DNA of 64,000 bases from Microbacteriaceae bacterium (GCA_025463545.1 JAODAR010000014.1:1-64000), one strand, 5' to 3'. Shown: positions 10,386-18,197, counted from the stretch's first letter. The notes: a model not told the origin generated them from the sequence alone. Numbers and translations: made by a program.

Positions 10386-10934
10386 GTGACAGACGCACGC
10401 ACACAGCTCATCGACTACATCGCCTCGGACGCCGTTTTCCACGGCGACTTCACGCTCACCAGCGGCAAGAAGGCGACCTACTACGTGGACCTCCGCAAGG
10501 TGAGCCTTGATCACCGCGTCGCCCCCTTGATCGGCCAGGTGATGCTCGACTTGATCGCCGACATCCCGGACGTCGCCGCGGTTGGCGGCATGACGATGGG
10601 AGCCGACCCGGTCGCGGCCGCGATTTTGCACCAGGGTGCCGCCCGCGGCGCGAGCTATGACGCTTTCGTCGTGCGCAAGGAGCCGAAGGACCACGGCCGG
10701 GGCAAGCAGGTCGAGGGTCCGGATCTGGCTGGCAAGCGCGTGATCGTGCTCGAAGACACCTCGACCACGGGGGGATCCCCGCTCAAGGCCATCGAGGCGC
10801 TGCTCAAGGTCGGCGCCGAGATCGCCGGCGTCGCCGTTGTCGTCGACCGCAACACCGGTGCGCGCGAAGTCATCGAGGCCGCCGGCTACCCCTATTACGC
10901 TGCGATTGGGCTAGCGGACCTGGGGCTCAGCTAG
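10386..10934 (+). CDS. pyrE: Orotate phosphoribosyltransferase
   Basis: 182 residues. It joins orotate and PRPP to give OMP in UMP synthesis. The PRPP loop is at residues 119-131 (VIVLEDTSTTGGS), the catalytic flexible-loop basic residues are in RKEPKDHGRGKQVEG, and the N-terminal FTLTSGKKATYYVDLRK segment is typical. GTG start at 10386, no obvious Shine-Dalgarno sequence. The TAG stop overlaps the GTG of the next gene, so the two are translated together although their functions are unrelated. Confidence 0.95.
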   Translation: MTDARTQLIDYIASDAVFHGDFTLTSGKKATYYVDLRKVSLDHRVAPLIGQVMLDLIADIPDVAAVGGMTMGADPVAAAILHQGAARGASYDAFVVRKEPKDHGRGKQVEGPDLAGKRVIVLEDTSTTGGSPLKAIEALLKVGAEIAGVAVVVDRNTGAREVIEAAGYPYYAAIGLADLGLS

Positions 10935-12103
10935 TGCCAGACGACAGTCACCCGGACGGATCAGCACCGCACGCCGATCAGCCTGATCCTGGCGGCCTCG
11001 ACTGGCTCGAGTCGCAGTTGGGCGCTGGTTCGGGTGAACCGACAGACGAGGATTCTGACGTCGTATCCGACGACGGTGAACCTGGCGAAGCGTCTGGGTC
11101 GGTGCTGCCGTCGGAGCCAACTGCGTCCGTCGCGCCCGCATCGACCGCCCCGTCCACTGCAGAACACCCGAGCGCGACAGCTCCTGACGTTACCGTGCCA
11201 GGTCCGGACGCTGCCGTGCCAGCTCTTGACGTTGCCGTGCCAACTTCTGACGCTACCGCGCCAGATCCGGACGCTGCCCTGCCGGGAGCTTCGCCGGCTA
11301 GTGAGCCACCCACGCGCCGGATCCGCAACGAGATCGAGCTCGAACCGGCGCCGTGGTGGACCACCTCCGTGCAGAAGCCCCTCATCCGCACCGAGGAGGA
11401 GGCCCGACTGCTGCCGTCGGCGGGCGCGACTGACGCGGAGCTCCCGACTGCCGAGGAGCCCTCGACTGCCGCCGAGCCGGCCGACGGCGTGGGGGGATCA
11501 CCCGATGCCCCCACATGGTCCCGCCCGAAACGGATGCTGACGTGGCTCGGCGCCGGGGTGCTTGCCGTTGGCATCCTGGCCGGCTTGTTTTTCCTCGGCC
11601 AGCAGCTGGGCGGTTCATCGGCGCCGGTGCCCACCCCAACCACCACGCAAGCCCAGACGCCCACACCCACACCCACACCCACACCCACCGCCCAGGCCGT
11701 GGGGCCACAGCCGGTCGGGGTGCACAAGTGGAACGAAGTCGGCGGCGGGGAATGCCTGCAGCCGTATCTTTCACCGTGGGCGGAGGAGTTCACGGTCGTC
11801 GACTGCGCCGCACCGCACACGGCGCAGCTGGTGTACCGAGGGGTGTTCGCGGGAGACGCTGCAACGGCATTCCCTGGTGAGGCTGCACTGGCCGCCCAGA
11901 TCAACCTCCTCTGCAGTGCGCCGGGGGTCATCGACCTGAACGCTGCCGGTGGTTACCCCGACCTGCAGTTGCAGGGCAGCTACCCGGTCACCGCGGAGCA
12001 GTGGACGAGCGGGCCGCGGAACTACTACTGCTTCCTGAGCCGGTCGTCAGGTGAGCCGCTCACCGCCAGCATCGCCGGGCCGGGGCCCGCACCAGCGGGA
12101 TAG
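10934..12103 (+). CDS. Septum_form-like membrane protein with repetitive N-terminus
   Basis: 389 residues. A long acidic, Pro/Ala/Thr-rich cytoplasmic part contains about five degenerate eight-residue repeats (VPxxDAA type, about residues 88-116). One membrane helix (about 196-220) follows, then a PTPTPT linker encoded by a CCCACA microsatellite (about 11660-11690) and an outer domain with paired cysteines (CLQPY, VVDCAAPHTAQLVYRG, CSAPG, YYCF) resembling the Septum_form domain of actinobacteria. A cell-envelope or division role is inferred from that domain only. Start GTG overlaps the pyrE stop. Confidence 0.8.
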   Translation: MPDDSHPDGSAPHADQPDPGGLDWLESQLGAGSGEPTDEDSDVVSDDGEPGEASGSVLPSEPTASVAPASTAPSTAEHPSATAPDVTVPGPDAAVPALDVAVPTSDATAPDPDAALPGASPASEPPTRRIRNEIELEPAPWWTTSVQKPLIRTEEEARLLPSAGATDAELPTAEEPSTAAEPADGVGGSPDAPTWSRPKRMLTWLGAGVLAVGILAGLFFLGQQLGGSSAPVPTPTTTQAQTPTPTPTPTPTAQAVGPQPVGVHKWNEVGGGECLQPYLSPWAEEFTVVDCAAPHTAQLVYRGVFAGDAATAFPGEAALAAQINLLCSAPGVIDLNAAGGYPDLQLQGSYPVTAEQWTSGPRNYYCFLSRSSGEPLTASIAGPGPAPAG

Positions 12104-12142
12104 AGGCGCCGGCGGGATAGAGGCGCGAGCGGGATAGAATTG
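12094..12142. repeat. 17-bp tandem repeat over the stop codon of the Septum_form gene
   Basis: Three units of GCGGGATAGAGGCG type. The TAG stop of the upstream gene is in the first unit. The third unit, changed to GATAGAAT, provides the -10 box of the next gene. Confidence 0.85.
12135..12140 (+). promoter_or_regulatory. -10 box of a likely leaderless promoter
   Basis: TAGAAT exactly six bases before the GTG at 12147. It lies inside the last unit of the 17-bp tandem repeat. Confidence 0.55.
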
Positions 12143-12146
12143 TATC

Positions 12147-12467
12147 GTGTCCGACCCGACGAAGGTCCGCAACCAGCCCGCACTGACCAGTGGGACGGGG
12201 AACACCTGGCTCGTCATCGGGGCGCTCATGACACTGATCTCGGGCGTCATTTTCGCGTTCGCGCTCAACCTGCGACCGCCGGGCGTTGCTCTGATCGGCC
12301 TGCTCGCCGTGGTGGCGTTGTTCATCTGCATGGTGTTCGCCCGATTGACGGTTGCGCCCGGACGGGTGCGCCTGGGCACGCTGGCCGTGCTCTTGCTGGC
12401 GCTCGCCGTGGTGTCCCTGGTCTGCCTGGGCATCATCACCTGGACGGAGTGGTCCGCTCCCATCTGA
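12147..12467 (+). CDS. Small integral membrane protein
   Basis: 106 residues with three predicted membrane helices (about 22-44, 48-66, 78-100) and a short N-terminus. No recognised domain. The GTG start has a TAGAAT box six bases upstream and no ribosome-binding site, suggesting a leaderless message. It faces the HAD phosphatase gene, with a hairpin between them. Function unknown. Confidence 0.75.
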   Translation: MSDPTKVRNQPALTSGTGNTWLVIGALMTLISGVIFAFALNLRPPGVALIGLLAVVALFICMVFARLTVAPGRVRLGTLAVLLLALAVVSLVCLGIITWTEWSAPI

Positions 12468-12469
12468 CG

Positions 12470-12526
12470 CGAACCGCAGTTGTGGTCGTTATCGGGCTTG
12501 CGTAACGACTACGAGTGCAGCTTCGG
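12470..12526. terminator. Imperfect hairpin between convergent genes
   Basis: Left arm from 12470 (CGAACCGCAGTTGTGGTCGTTAT region) and right arm ending at 12526 pair over about 9 uninterrupted bp near the loop plus outer partial pairing. Related in sequence to the hairpins at 49403 and 60662. Confidence 0.6.
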
Positions 12527-12574
12527 CGAAGAGGGGCGTCGATCCACGCGCCGAATCACGCTCCACATCATGCG

Positions 12575-13375
12575 TCAGATGGCGTCGGACTCGATGGGCT
12601 CGCTGGACAGCAGCTCGTGCACGCCGGAGAGGATCTCGTCCGGCCGGAACGGGTAGCGACGAATCTCTGCCTCGTCGCTGATCCCCGTCATCACCAGGAT
12701 CGTGTGCAGGCCGGCCTCGATCCCGGCCACGATGTCGGTGTCCATCCGGTCGCCGATCATGCCCGTGTTCTCGGAGTGCGCGCCGATCCGGTTCATCGCC
12801 GAACGGAACATCATCGGGTTGGGCTTGCCGACGACATACGGCTCCATGCCGGTCGCCTTGGTGATCAGCGCGGCGATGGCGCCGGTCGCCGGAAGCGGGC
12901 CGTCGGCGCTTGGGCCCGTCGCATCCGGATTCGTGGCGATGAAGCGCGCACCGGCGAGGATCAGCCGGATCGCCTTCGTGATCGCCTCGAACGAGTAGTT
13001 GCGCGTCTCCCCGACGACCACATAGTCAGGGTGGGTCTCGGTCATGATGAAGCCGGCCTCATGCAGTGCGGTGGTGATGCCCGCCTCGCCGATCACGAAG
13101 GCGCTGCCGCCCGGGATCTGCGATTGGCAGAAGTCGGCCGTGGCCAGTGCTGAAGTCCAGATCCGATCCTCGGGCACGATGAGACCGGAGTCGCGCAGTC
13201 GCGCGCTCAAGTCGCGCGGGGTGAAGATGGAGTTGTTGGTGAGCACCAGGAAGGGCGTCTCCGTCGCGGTCCACTCGGCGAGCAGTTCGGCCGCACCCGG
13301 GAGCGCGTGGTTCTCGTGAACCAGCACGCCGTCCATATCGGTGAGCCAGCATTCGATCTCGTCACGGCGTGCCAT
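12575..13375 (-). CDS. HAD-superfamily phosphatase, NagD-like (class IIA)
   Basis: 266 residues with the four HAD motifs: DMDGV (nucleophile Asp13, Asp15), TNN in FLVLTNNS, a lysine in VGKPNP, and GDRMDTDIVAG with the metal-binding aspartates. The cap sits between motifs II and III (class IIA, NagD/p-nitrophenyl phosphatase type). Probable small-molecule phosphate hydrolase, possibly a nucleoside monophosphate or sugar phosphate; substrate not readable. It stands alone, convergent with the upstream small membrane protein. Confidence 0.88.
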   Translation of the reverse strand: MARRDEIECWLTDMDGVLVHENHALPGAAELLAEWTATETPFLVLTNNSIFTPRDLSARLRDSGLIVPEDRIWTSALATADFCQSQIPGGSAFVIGEAGITTALHEAGFIMTETHPDYVVVGETRNYSFEAITKAIRLILAGARFIATNPDATGPSADGPLPATGAIAALITKATGMEPYVVGKPNPMMFRSAMNRIGAHSENTGMIGDRMDTDIVAGIEAGLHTILVMTGISDEAEIRRYPFRPDEILSGVHELLSSEPIESDAI

Positions 13376-13483
13376 GAATGGTCCTCTCGTCGGTTCTCCA
13401 GACTAGCGGCGGCTGGTTTCCGTTGGGTTACCAGCGGGTGCTCTGAGCTGCGCGCCGGCGCGCCCGATGTCGTCGCCTGGTTC

Positions 13484-13489
13484 TAGGCT
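13484..13489 (+). promoter_or_regulatory. -10 box of a likely leaderless promoter upstream of a nine-codon ORF
   Basis: TAGGCT is exactly six bases before the ATG at 13496, the same arrangement seen at other genes in the window. Confidence 0.5.
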
Positions 13490-13495
13490 CAGCAC

Positions 13496-13525
13496 ATGGC
13501 ACAGCGAGGTGGTGAGCGTCGGTGA
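13496..13525 (+). CDS. Possible leaderless nine-residue leader ORF coupled to the next gene
   Basis: ATG at 13496 opens MAQRGGERR and stops at TGA 13523-13525, which overlaps the GTG start of the next gene (GTGA). A TAGGCT box six bases before the ATG predicts that transcription starts here. GGTGAG inside it could serve as ribosome-binding site for the following gene. Either a coupling leader peptide or a chance reading frame. Confidence 0.4.
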   Translation: MAQRGGERR

Positions 13526-14160
13526 CGGGGAACGCGTGGCTCGACTTCTGGCGACCGTTTCTGCTCTCGCCAGGTGCCGCCGCGCTTGCCGCGCTCCTGG
13601 CCGCGATCATCGCGTTCGCCACCGGCCTGATGGCCACGGGTTTCACTTTCGCGGCGTCCTGGCGCACTCAGCGCCAGCGTGACCTTGCCGTTCGTCAAGC
13701 GCAATGGTGGCGGGCGACGATGTGGGCGGCCGACCATTCGCTGTCGGAGGACGCCAGGGAGCAATTCGCAGGTTACCAAGCACTGGAAACCCTGCAGTCA
13801 TCCCCACACTGGACCATCGACCCGCAGCAGATCGCCTTCATCAGCGCGTTGACCGACCATGTTCTCGAAGCGTCGGGCGTCCGTCATGAACAAGCCAGGG
13901 AGTCGCCCGCTGGAGTCCGACCGACCATAACCAGTGGGCCGGGACTGGCTTTACGGCGAACCTATGCGCCCGAGGTCTACGTCGCCGCGGCGAAGACCCG
14001 CGTCACCTCCAATCGGCTCCTCGGCCTGACATCCCCGCAGAACCTGATCCGACTGGCGAACGGTGACCTCGGTGCCGTCGAGGACGGTGTGCTGGACGGC
14101 GCTGGCGACGACGATGGGTCGCGCGCCGAAGCCCCTGATCAAGGCGGGAGCGCACCCTGA
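13522..14160 (+). CDS. Hypothetical protein with N-terminal membrane segment
   Basis: 212 residues. A hydrophobic helix at about residues 16-45 is followed by a basic, glutamine-rich segment (SWRTQRQRDLAVRQAQWWRATMWAADHSL) and a polar C-terminal region. This resembles membrane-anchored cytoplasmic proteins but matches no family I recognise. GTG start at 13522 overlaps the stop of a nine-codon ORF. It ends 20 bases from the convergent mntR gene. Confidence 0.6.
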   Translation: MTGNAWLDFWRPFLLSPGAAALAALLAAIIAFATGLMATGFTFAASWRTQRQRDLAVRQAQWWRATMWAADHSLSEDAREQFAGYQALETLQSSPHWTIDPQQIAFISALTDHVLEASGVRHEQARESPAGVRPTITSGPGLALRRTYAPEVYVAAAKTRVTSNRLLGLTSPQNLIRLANGDLGAVEDGVLDGAGDDDGSRAEAPDQGGSAP

Positions 14161-14180
14161 CGAGGAAAACCGAAACGGGT

Positions 14181-14825
14181 CTACGCGCTCAGCCAGATCG
14201 CGGCGGCGGCGGCGGCTGTCAGCGTACGGGCGCGGTCGTCGGGCAGCAGCACAGTAAGCGGTCCGACGACGGTCAACCGGATGCCGGGGCCGACCGAGTC
14301 CTCCGCCAGCGTCCTCAAAAGGGCCGGGTCGCGGTCGCTGATCCGCAGTATGACGCCGGAGTGCCCGGCCGGCGCATCCGACAGCAGCACGGCCGGAACC
14401 CGCAGCGCGCTGCCGTCGGCGGCCGGGATCGGGTCGCCGTGCGGGTCACGCGGTGGGTGGCCGAGGCGCGTGTCGATGGCCTCGAGCAGCCGGTCCGAGA
14501 TGGTGTGCTCCAGAATCTCGGCCTCGTCGTGCACTTCGTCCCAGCCGTAGTCCATCTCCCGCACCAGCCAGGTCTCGATCAGTCGATGCCGGCGCACGAC
14601 GGCCGACGCGCGCAGCCGGCCGGCATCCGTCAGCGACAACGGACCATACGGAACATGCGTGATCAAGCCCGCCGCTGCCAGCTTTTTCACCATTTCAGTG
14701 ACGGATGACGGCGCAACGCCGAGGCGGGCGGCGAGTGCCGACGGCGTGATCGGCTCCGACTGCCACTCGGTGTGGGCATAGATGGTCTTGAGGTAGTCCT
14801 CAGCCGCCGGGGTGGTGTGCTCCAT
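14181..14825 (-). CDS. mntR: Manganese-dependent DtxR/MntR-family repressor
   Basis: 214 residues: winged helix (about 1-65), dimerisation/metal domain (about 66-140) and a C-terminal SH3-like domain (about 145-214). Putative metal ligands are Asp10 (Met in DtxR), His80, Glu84, His99, Glu103 (Cys in DtxR), Glu106 and His107. Aspartate and glutamate at the Met10 and Cys102 positions of DtxR are the mark of Mn-sensing MntR. It lies 96 bases downstream of mntH on the same strand and probably represses it when manganese is plentiful. Confidence 0.88.
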   Translation of the reverse strand: MEHTTPAAEDYLKTIYAHTEWQSEPITPSALAARLGVAPSSVTEMVKKLAAAGLITHVPYGPLSLTDAGRLRASAVVRRHRLIETWLVREMDYGWDEVHDEAEILEHTISDRLLEAIDTRLGHPPRDPHGDPIPAADGSALRVPAVLLSDAPAGHSGVILRISDRDPALLRTLAEDSVGPGIRLTVVGPLTVLLPDDRARTLTAAAAAAIWLSA

Positions 14826-14921
14826 GTCGCTCTCAGGGTAGTGCCCGGGCGCTTCCTCCCGCGAGAACGCACTCGTTGGGTTTGTGGAGCCGCCATAACC
14901 GCATCGACTGCGTGTTCGGCG

Positions 14922-16199
14922 TCACGAGCCGGTGAAGACAAGCGCCAGCAGCATGAGGTTCAGGGCCACCAGCAGCACGGCGGCCAGCGCGCCGGCCGCC
15001 GTGGTGAGCCAGCGGTTGGCGAAGTGGCCCAGCAGGCTGCGCTGCGAAGTCACCCAGACCAGGGGGATCAGCGCGAACGGGATGCCGAACGACAGCACCA
15101 CCTGGCTCAGCACGAGGGCCTGGGTGGGGTCGAAGCCGCTGGCGAGGATAAGGAGTGCCGGAATCAGGGTCACCACCCGGCGGGCGAGGAGCGGCACCCG
15201 TATCCGCAACAGGCCGTGCATGATCTCGGCGCCCGCGTACGCCCCGACCGACGTGGAGGCCAGCCCGGAGGCGAGCAGACCGACCGCGAAGATCGTGGCG
15301 ACAACCGAGCCGAGTGTGGTCTGCAGTGCGAGATACGCCCCATGAAGGGTGTCGGTGCCCTCGATGCCTTGCAGAGCGGATGCCGCGAGCAGCAAGATTG
15401 CGAGGTTGACGGCTCCCGCAATCAGCATGGCGATGCTCACGTCCCACCGGGTCGCCCACAGGAGCCGTGGAATGCCGGCCCGACCGAGCGACTGCGGGAA
15501 GCGGTCCCGTGCGAGCGCCGAGTGCGCGTAGATGGCGTGCGGCATGATCGTTGCGCCGAGGATCGATGCCGCCAGAAGGACAGAATCGGTGCCGGCGAAC
15601 CGTGGCACAATGCCGCCCAGCACTCCCGCGGGGTCCGGCGGGGAGACGAACACGCCGACCGTGAAGCCGGCCGTGATGATCAGGAGCAGCGCGACGATGA
15701 CTCGTTCGAACGTGCGCGGCCCGCGCCGGGTCTGGACGCTGAGAACGACCATCGAGATGACGCCTGTGATCGCCCCGCCGGCCAGCAGCGGTACGTTGAA
15801 CAGCAGGTTGAGTGCGACGGCTCCGCCGATGATCTCGGCGAGGTCGGTGGCCATCGCCACCAGTTCGGCCTGGAGCCAGTAGAGCCGGCGCCAGAGGCGG
15901 CGACGCAGCCGGATGCCGAGGACCTCGGGGAGGCTCTTCCCGGTGACGATGCCGAGTTTCGCCGAGAGGTACTGGATCAGCCATGCCATGAGGTTCCCGG
16001 CCAGCACCACCCAGATCAGCAGGTAGCCGTAGCGGGCGCCGGCCGTCATGTTGCTGGCCACATTGCCCGGGTCGACGTACGCCACGCCAGCCACGAGCGC
16101 CGGGCCCAGCAGCCAGAGCAGACGGGTCGGCCTGACCGGCGCGCGCGCCGTTTCCCGTTCTGCGGGGAGCGTCGCCGCTGCCGCCGAGTCTTGAGGCAT
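14922..16199 (-). CDS. mntH: NRAMP-family divalent metal (Mn2+) transporter
   Basis: 425 residues with about 11 membrane helices. The first helix carries DPGN (residues 43-46) and helix 6 carries MPH in GATIMPHAIYAHSAL, the metal-binding signatures of NRAMP proton-coupled Mn2+/Fe2+ importers. Followed by mntR in the same direction, so a two-gene manganese-uptake unit. A TAGCAT box six bases upstream of the ATG and an MntR-like dyad over the -35 region indicate leaderless, Mn-repressed transcription. Confidence 0.93.
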   Translation of the reverse strand: MPQDSAAAATLPAERETARAPVRPTRLLWLLGPALVAGVAYVDPGNVASNMTAGARYGYLLIWVVLAGNLMAWLIQYLSAKLGIVTGKSLPEVLGIRLRRRLWRRLYWLQAELVAMATDLAEIIGGAVALNLLFNVPLLAGGAITGVISMVVLSVQTRRGPRTFERVIVALLLIITAGFTVGVFVSPPDPAGVLGGIVPRFAGTDSVLLAASILGATIMPHAIYAHSALARDRFPQSLGRAGIPRLLWATRWDVSIAMLIAGAVNLAILLLAASALQGIEGTDTLHGAYLALQTTLGSVVATIFAVGLLASGLASTSVGAYAGAEIMHGLLRIRVPLLARRVVTLIPALLILASGFDPTQALVLSQVVLSFGIPFALIPLVWVTSQRSLLGHFANRWLTTAAGALAAVLLVALNLMLLALVFTGS

Positions 16200-16205
16200 G
16201 CCGAA

Positions 16206-16234
16206 ATGCTAGCCGTAATTTAGGCGCACCGAAA
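16206..16234 (-). promoter_or_regulatory. mntH promoter with predicted MntR box
   Basis: On the reverse strand a TAGCAT -10 box (16211-16206) stands six bases before the mntH ATG. Seventeen bases further up is TTTCGG, within the dyad TTTCGG-TGCG-CCTAAA (16219-16234, five of six positions symmetric), resembling DtxR/MntR operators. Repressor bound there would cover the -35 region. Confidence 0.55.
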
Positions 16235-16288
16235 GATGCCGAACCGATCGCGCTGCCGAATGTTGCAGGCGCGGTGGGCAGGCCAGCC

Positions 16289-16345
16289 GCGCGGACGAGG
16301 AACGGCAGCGCGAGCGGGAAACGGCAGCGCGGGCGAGGAACGGCA
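16289..16345. repeat. 19-bp tandem repeat, three units
   Basis: Units of GCGCG(G/A)(A/G)CGAGGAACGGCA type are consecutive between divergent mntH and the SpoU gene, just left of the 81-bp palindrome. Confidence 0.8.
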
Positions 16346-16387
16346 GCGCGGGCAACCCAGGGAGGCGTGCGGAGGGGGCGAGGGGTA

Positions 16388-16468
16388 CCGAATTCAGGAT
16401 CGGAGGCGTGTCGCGGGCCCACCGGCCGCACCGGCAGGCGCGACGCGCCGGGGCGCTCCTGAATTCGG
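16388..16468. repeat. 81-bp intergenic palindromic repeat, copy A
   Basis: Bounded by CCGAATTCAG and CTGAATTCGG, with internal GGAGGCGTGTCG and CGACGCG arms, so the whole element can fold on itself. GGTACC precedes the left end. Same length as copies B and C. It ends two bases before the TAGCGT box of the SpoU gene. Confidence 0.9.
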
Positions 16469-16470
16469 AT

Positions 16471-16476
16471 TAGCGT
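16471..16476 (+). promoter_or_regulatory. -10 box of a likely leaderless promoter
   Basis: TAGCGT exactly six bases before GTG 16483. The -35 region would lie inside repeat copy A. Confidence 0.5.
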
Positions 16477-16482
16477 AGGGGG

Positions 16483-17127
16483 GTGAACGAGCCAGCGCAC
16501 GAGCCCCCTGCCACCCCGACGGCGGAGCTGTCCACACACGGCGTCGGGCCCTGGCCCGGGGAGCTGCCCACAGAGGACTACTACGATCCGGAACTGCTCG
16601 AGAAGGGCGACACCCGGAACGTCATCGACCGGTACCGGTACTGGCGCATGGATGCGATCGTGGCTGACCTCGACACCCACCGGCATCCGTTTCACGTCGC
16701 CATCGAGAACTGGCAGCACGACATGAACATCGGCTCCATCGTGCGGAGCGCCAACGCGTTCGCTGCCGACACCGTGCACATCATCGGCCGGAAACGCTGG
16801 AACAAGCGCGGCGCCATGGTCACCGATCGCTACCAGCACGTCGTGAACCACCCGGATGTCGCGTCCTTCGTCGACTGGGCCCGAAGCGCAGACCTGCCGA
16901 TCATCGCGATCGACAATGTGCCCGGGAGCGTCATCATCGAGACGTTCGCCTTTCCCGAGCGCTGCGTGCTGCTGTTCGGACAGGAGGGCCCTGGCCTCTC
17001 GGACGAGGCCATCGAGGCAGCGGATGCCGTCGTGGAGATCAGCCAGTACGGCTCGACCCGGTCGATCAACGCGTCAGCTGCCGCGGCGGTGACCATGCAC
17101 AGCTGGGTGCTGCAACACCGCTTCTGA
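16483..17127 (+). CDS. SpoU/TrmH-family RNA 2'-O-methyltransferase
   Basis: 214 residues. The SPOUT knot motifs are NIGSIVRSANAFAADTVHIIG (about 87-107), LLFGQEGPGLS and ISQYGSTRSINASAAAAVTMHSW, with the conserved motif 1 asparagine and arginine, and the motif 3 serine/asparagine. It transfers a methyl group from SAM to a ribose in tRNA or rRNA. An N-terminal extension of about 70 residues replaces the usual substrate-binding domain. GTG start without Shine-Dalgarno sequence; its promoter abuts repeat copy A. Confidence 0.88.
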   Translation: MNEPAHEPPATPTAELSTHGVGPWPGELPTEDYYDPELLEKGDTRNVIDRYRYWRMDAIVADLDTHRHPFHVAIENWQHDMNIGSIVRSANAFAADTVHIIGRKRWNKRGAMVTDRYQHVVNHPDVASFVDWARSADLPIIAIDNVPGSVIIETFAFPERCVLLFGQEGPGLSDEAIEAADAVVEISQYGSTRSINASAAAAVTMHSWVLQHRF

Positions 17128-17222
17128 CCAGCACCCCTGATTAGCAGTCCCTGACTGCCGCCACTGACAACAAGGCGCCGGAATCCCGCCGCACAGTCGA
17201 CGCGGCGACCACGGTTAACGGC

Positions 17223-17228
17223 TAGCGT
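17223..17228 (+). promoter_or_regulatory. -10 box of a likely leaderless promoter
   Basis: TAGCGT exactly six bases before ATG 17235. Confidence 0.5.
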
Positions 17229-17234
17229 GGACCC

Positions 17235-17606
17235 ATGACTGAGATCACCGACGATCTGCCCGCCCGACTCCTGCACGAAGAGCATGCCGGATGGCAGGCG
17301 ATCGTCGACGGCCGCGGCGGTGAGTACTACCAGCGCGCCATGACCAAGGATGCGCTCGTGATCGTGCCGGGCGCGGTGATCAACCGCGACCAGGTCGCCG
17401 ACTCGTTCAAGTCAGTGCCCCGGTGGGACAGCTACGAGCTCCGCCAGCCGGCCGTCATCCGCCTGAACGACCGCGCCGGCATCCTGGTCTACCGAGCGCG
17501 GGCCAAACGAGGCGACGAAACCGTCGAGCTCAACATGACCACCACCTACCTGTTCGAAAATGGCGGCTGGTGCGTTGCCGCGCACCAGCAGACTCCGGTC
17601 GCGTAG
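17235..17606 (+). CDS. NTF2-like (SnoaL/DUF4440-type) protein
   Basis: 123 residues that read as one NTF2-like cone: an N-terminal helix (WQAIVDGRGGEYYQRAMTKDALVIVPGAVINRDQVADSF) followed by four to five strands ending AHQQTPVA. Such folds bind small ligands or act as isomerases/dimerisation units; no catalytic residues can be assigned. Single gene, convergent with the DUF3052 gene, 56 bases apart. Confidence 0.7.
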   Translation: MTEITDDLPARLLHEEHAGWQAIVDGRGGEYYQRAMTKDALVIVPGAVINRDQVADSFKSVPRWDSYELRQPAVIRLNDRAGILVYRARAKRGDETVELNMTTTYLFENGGWCVAAHQQTPVA

Positions 17607-17610
17607 TCCA

Positions 17611-17662
17611 CAGCGCTGCCAGCACAGCGCTGCTTCACTGCCTGCCAGCACAGCGCTGCTTC
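17611..17662. repeat. 20-bp direct repeat between convergent genes
   Basis: TGCCAGCACAGCGCTGCTTC occurs at 17617-17636 and 17643-17662, with a partial copy at 17611, filling the gap between the NTF2-like and DUF3052 genes. Confidence 0.85.
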
Positions 17663-18076
17663 TCAGCGCAGTTCCCTGCGCCAGACCAGCTTCAGCCCCG
17701 ACCAGGCGTCGTCAATCGCGGCAACTTTCACGTCGACCAGGCCCATCGCCAGGGCGGCATCGCGGATGAGGTTCTCGCTCATGGCACTCTCGTGCCCGGT
17801 CGCCTTGCGTGGCCAGGCGACCCAGAGCATCCCGGCCGGCCTGACGCGCGCGCCGAGGCCCGCGAGTTCACTCTGAAAGTCCTGCGGCTGGCGGTAGAAC
17901 GCCACGATAACGGATGCGTGGGCATCCGTTTCAGGGGTCAGCCAACGGATGTCTGGGGGTGCGGCCGGTACCGTCCAGCCGCTCGGCGCGTGCACGAGCA
18001 GGGCCGTCATGCCGGGTGCGAGACCGAGCTTCTTCCACAGTGGAGTGCCGGAGTAGCCGGCCCCGCTGACGACCAT
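17663..18076 (-). CDS. DUF3052-family protein
   Basis: 137 residues from ATG 18076. GYSGTPLWKKLGLAPGMTALLVHAP at the start, VIVAFYRQPQDFQ in the middle and LWVAWPRKATGHESAMSENLIRDAAL towards the end are typical of DUF3052, an uncharacterised actinobacterial family. On the reverse strand a TACCCT box stands six bases before the ATG (18088-18083), suggesting a leaderless message. Divergent from the Vms1-like gene. Confidence 0.85.
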   Translation of the reverse strand: MVVSGAGYSGTPLWKKLGLAPGMTALLVHAPSGWTVPAAPPDIRWLTPETDAHASVIVAFYRQPQDFQSELAGLGARVRPAGMLWVAWPRKATGHESAMSENLIRDAALAMGLVDVKVAAIDDAWSGLKLVWRRELR

Positions 18077-18082
18077 GGAAAC

Positions 18083-18088
18083 AGGGTA
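18083..18088 (-). promoter_or_regulatory. -10 box of a likely leaderless promoter (DUF3052 gene)
   Basis: Reverse-strand TACCCT exactly six bases before ATG 18076. Confidence 0.5.
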
Positions 18089-18148
18089 ACCGGTGATTCC
18101 GCGAAGCCTTGTGGAACGTTCGAGCATCGGTCTAACGTGGCACGTGAA

Positions 18149-18190
18149 GGGGAAGGATCCGCTGGGGAAAGGATCCATCGGGGAAGGACC
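18149..18190. repeat. 15-16-bp tandem repeat before the Vms1-like gene
   Basis: GGGGAAGGATCC, GGGGAAAGGATCC and GGGGAAGGACC head three successive units. The last one supplies the ribosome-binding region (GAGGA) of the gene at 18198. Confidence 0.75.
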
Positions 18191-18197
18191 GAGGACG

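Noticed and set aside
10934..12103. Assignment as a cell-division septation regulator by name
   Set aside because: Only the outer domain resembles Septum_form; there is no direct evidence for a division role, so the call stays general.
14833..16851. 672-codon reverse open frame across mntH and the SpoU gene
   Set aside because: Overlaps two well-supported genes in other frames, with no recognisable domain.
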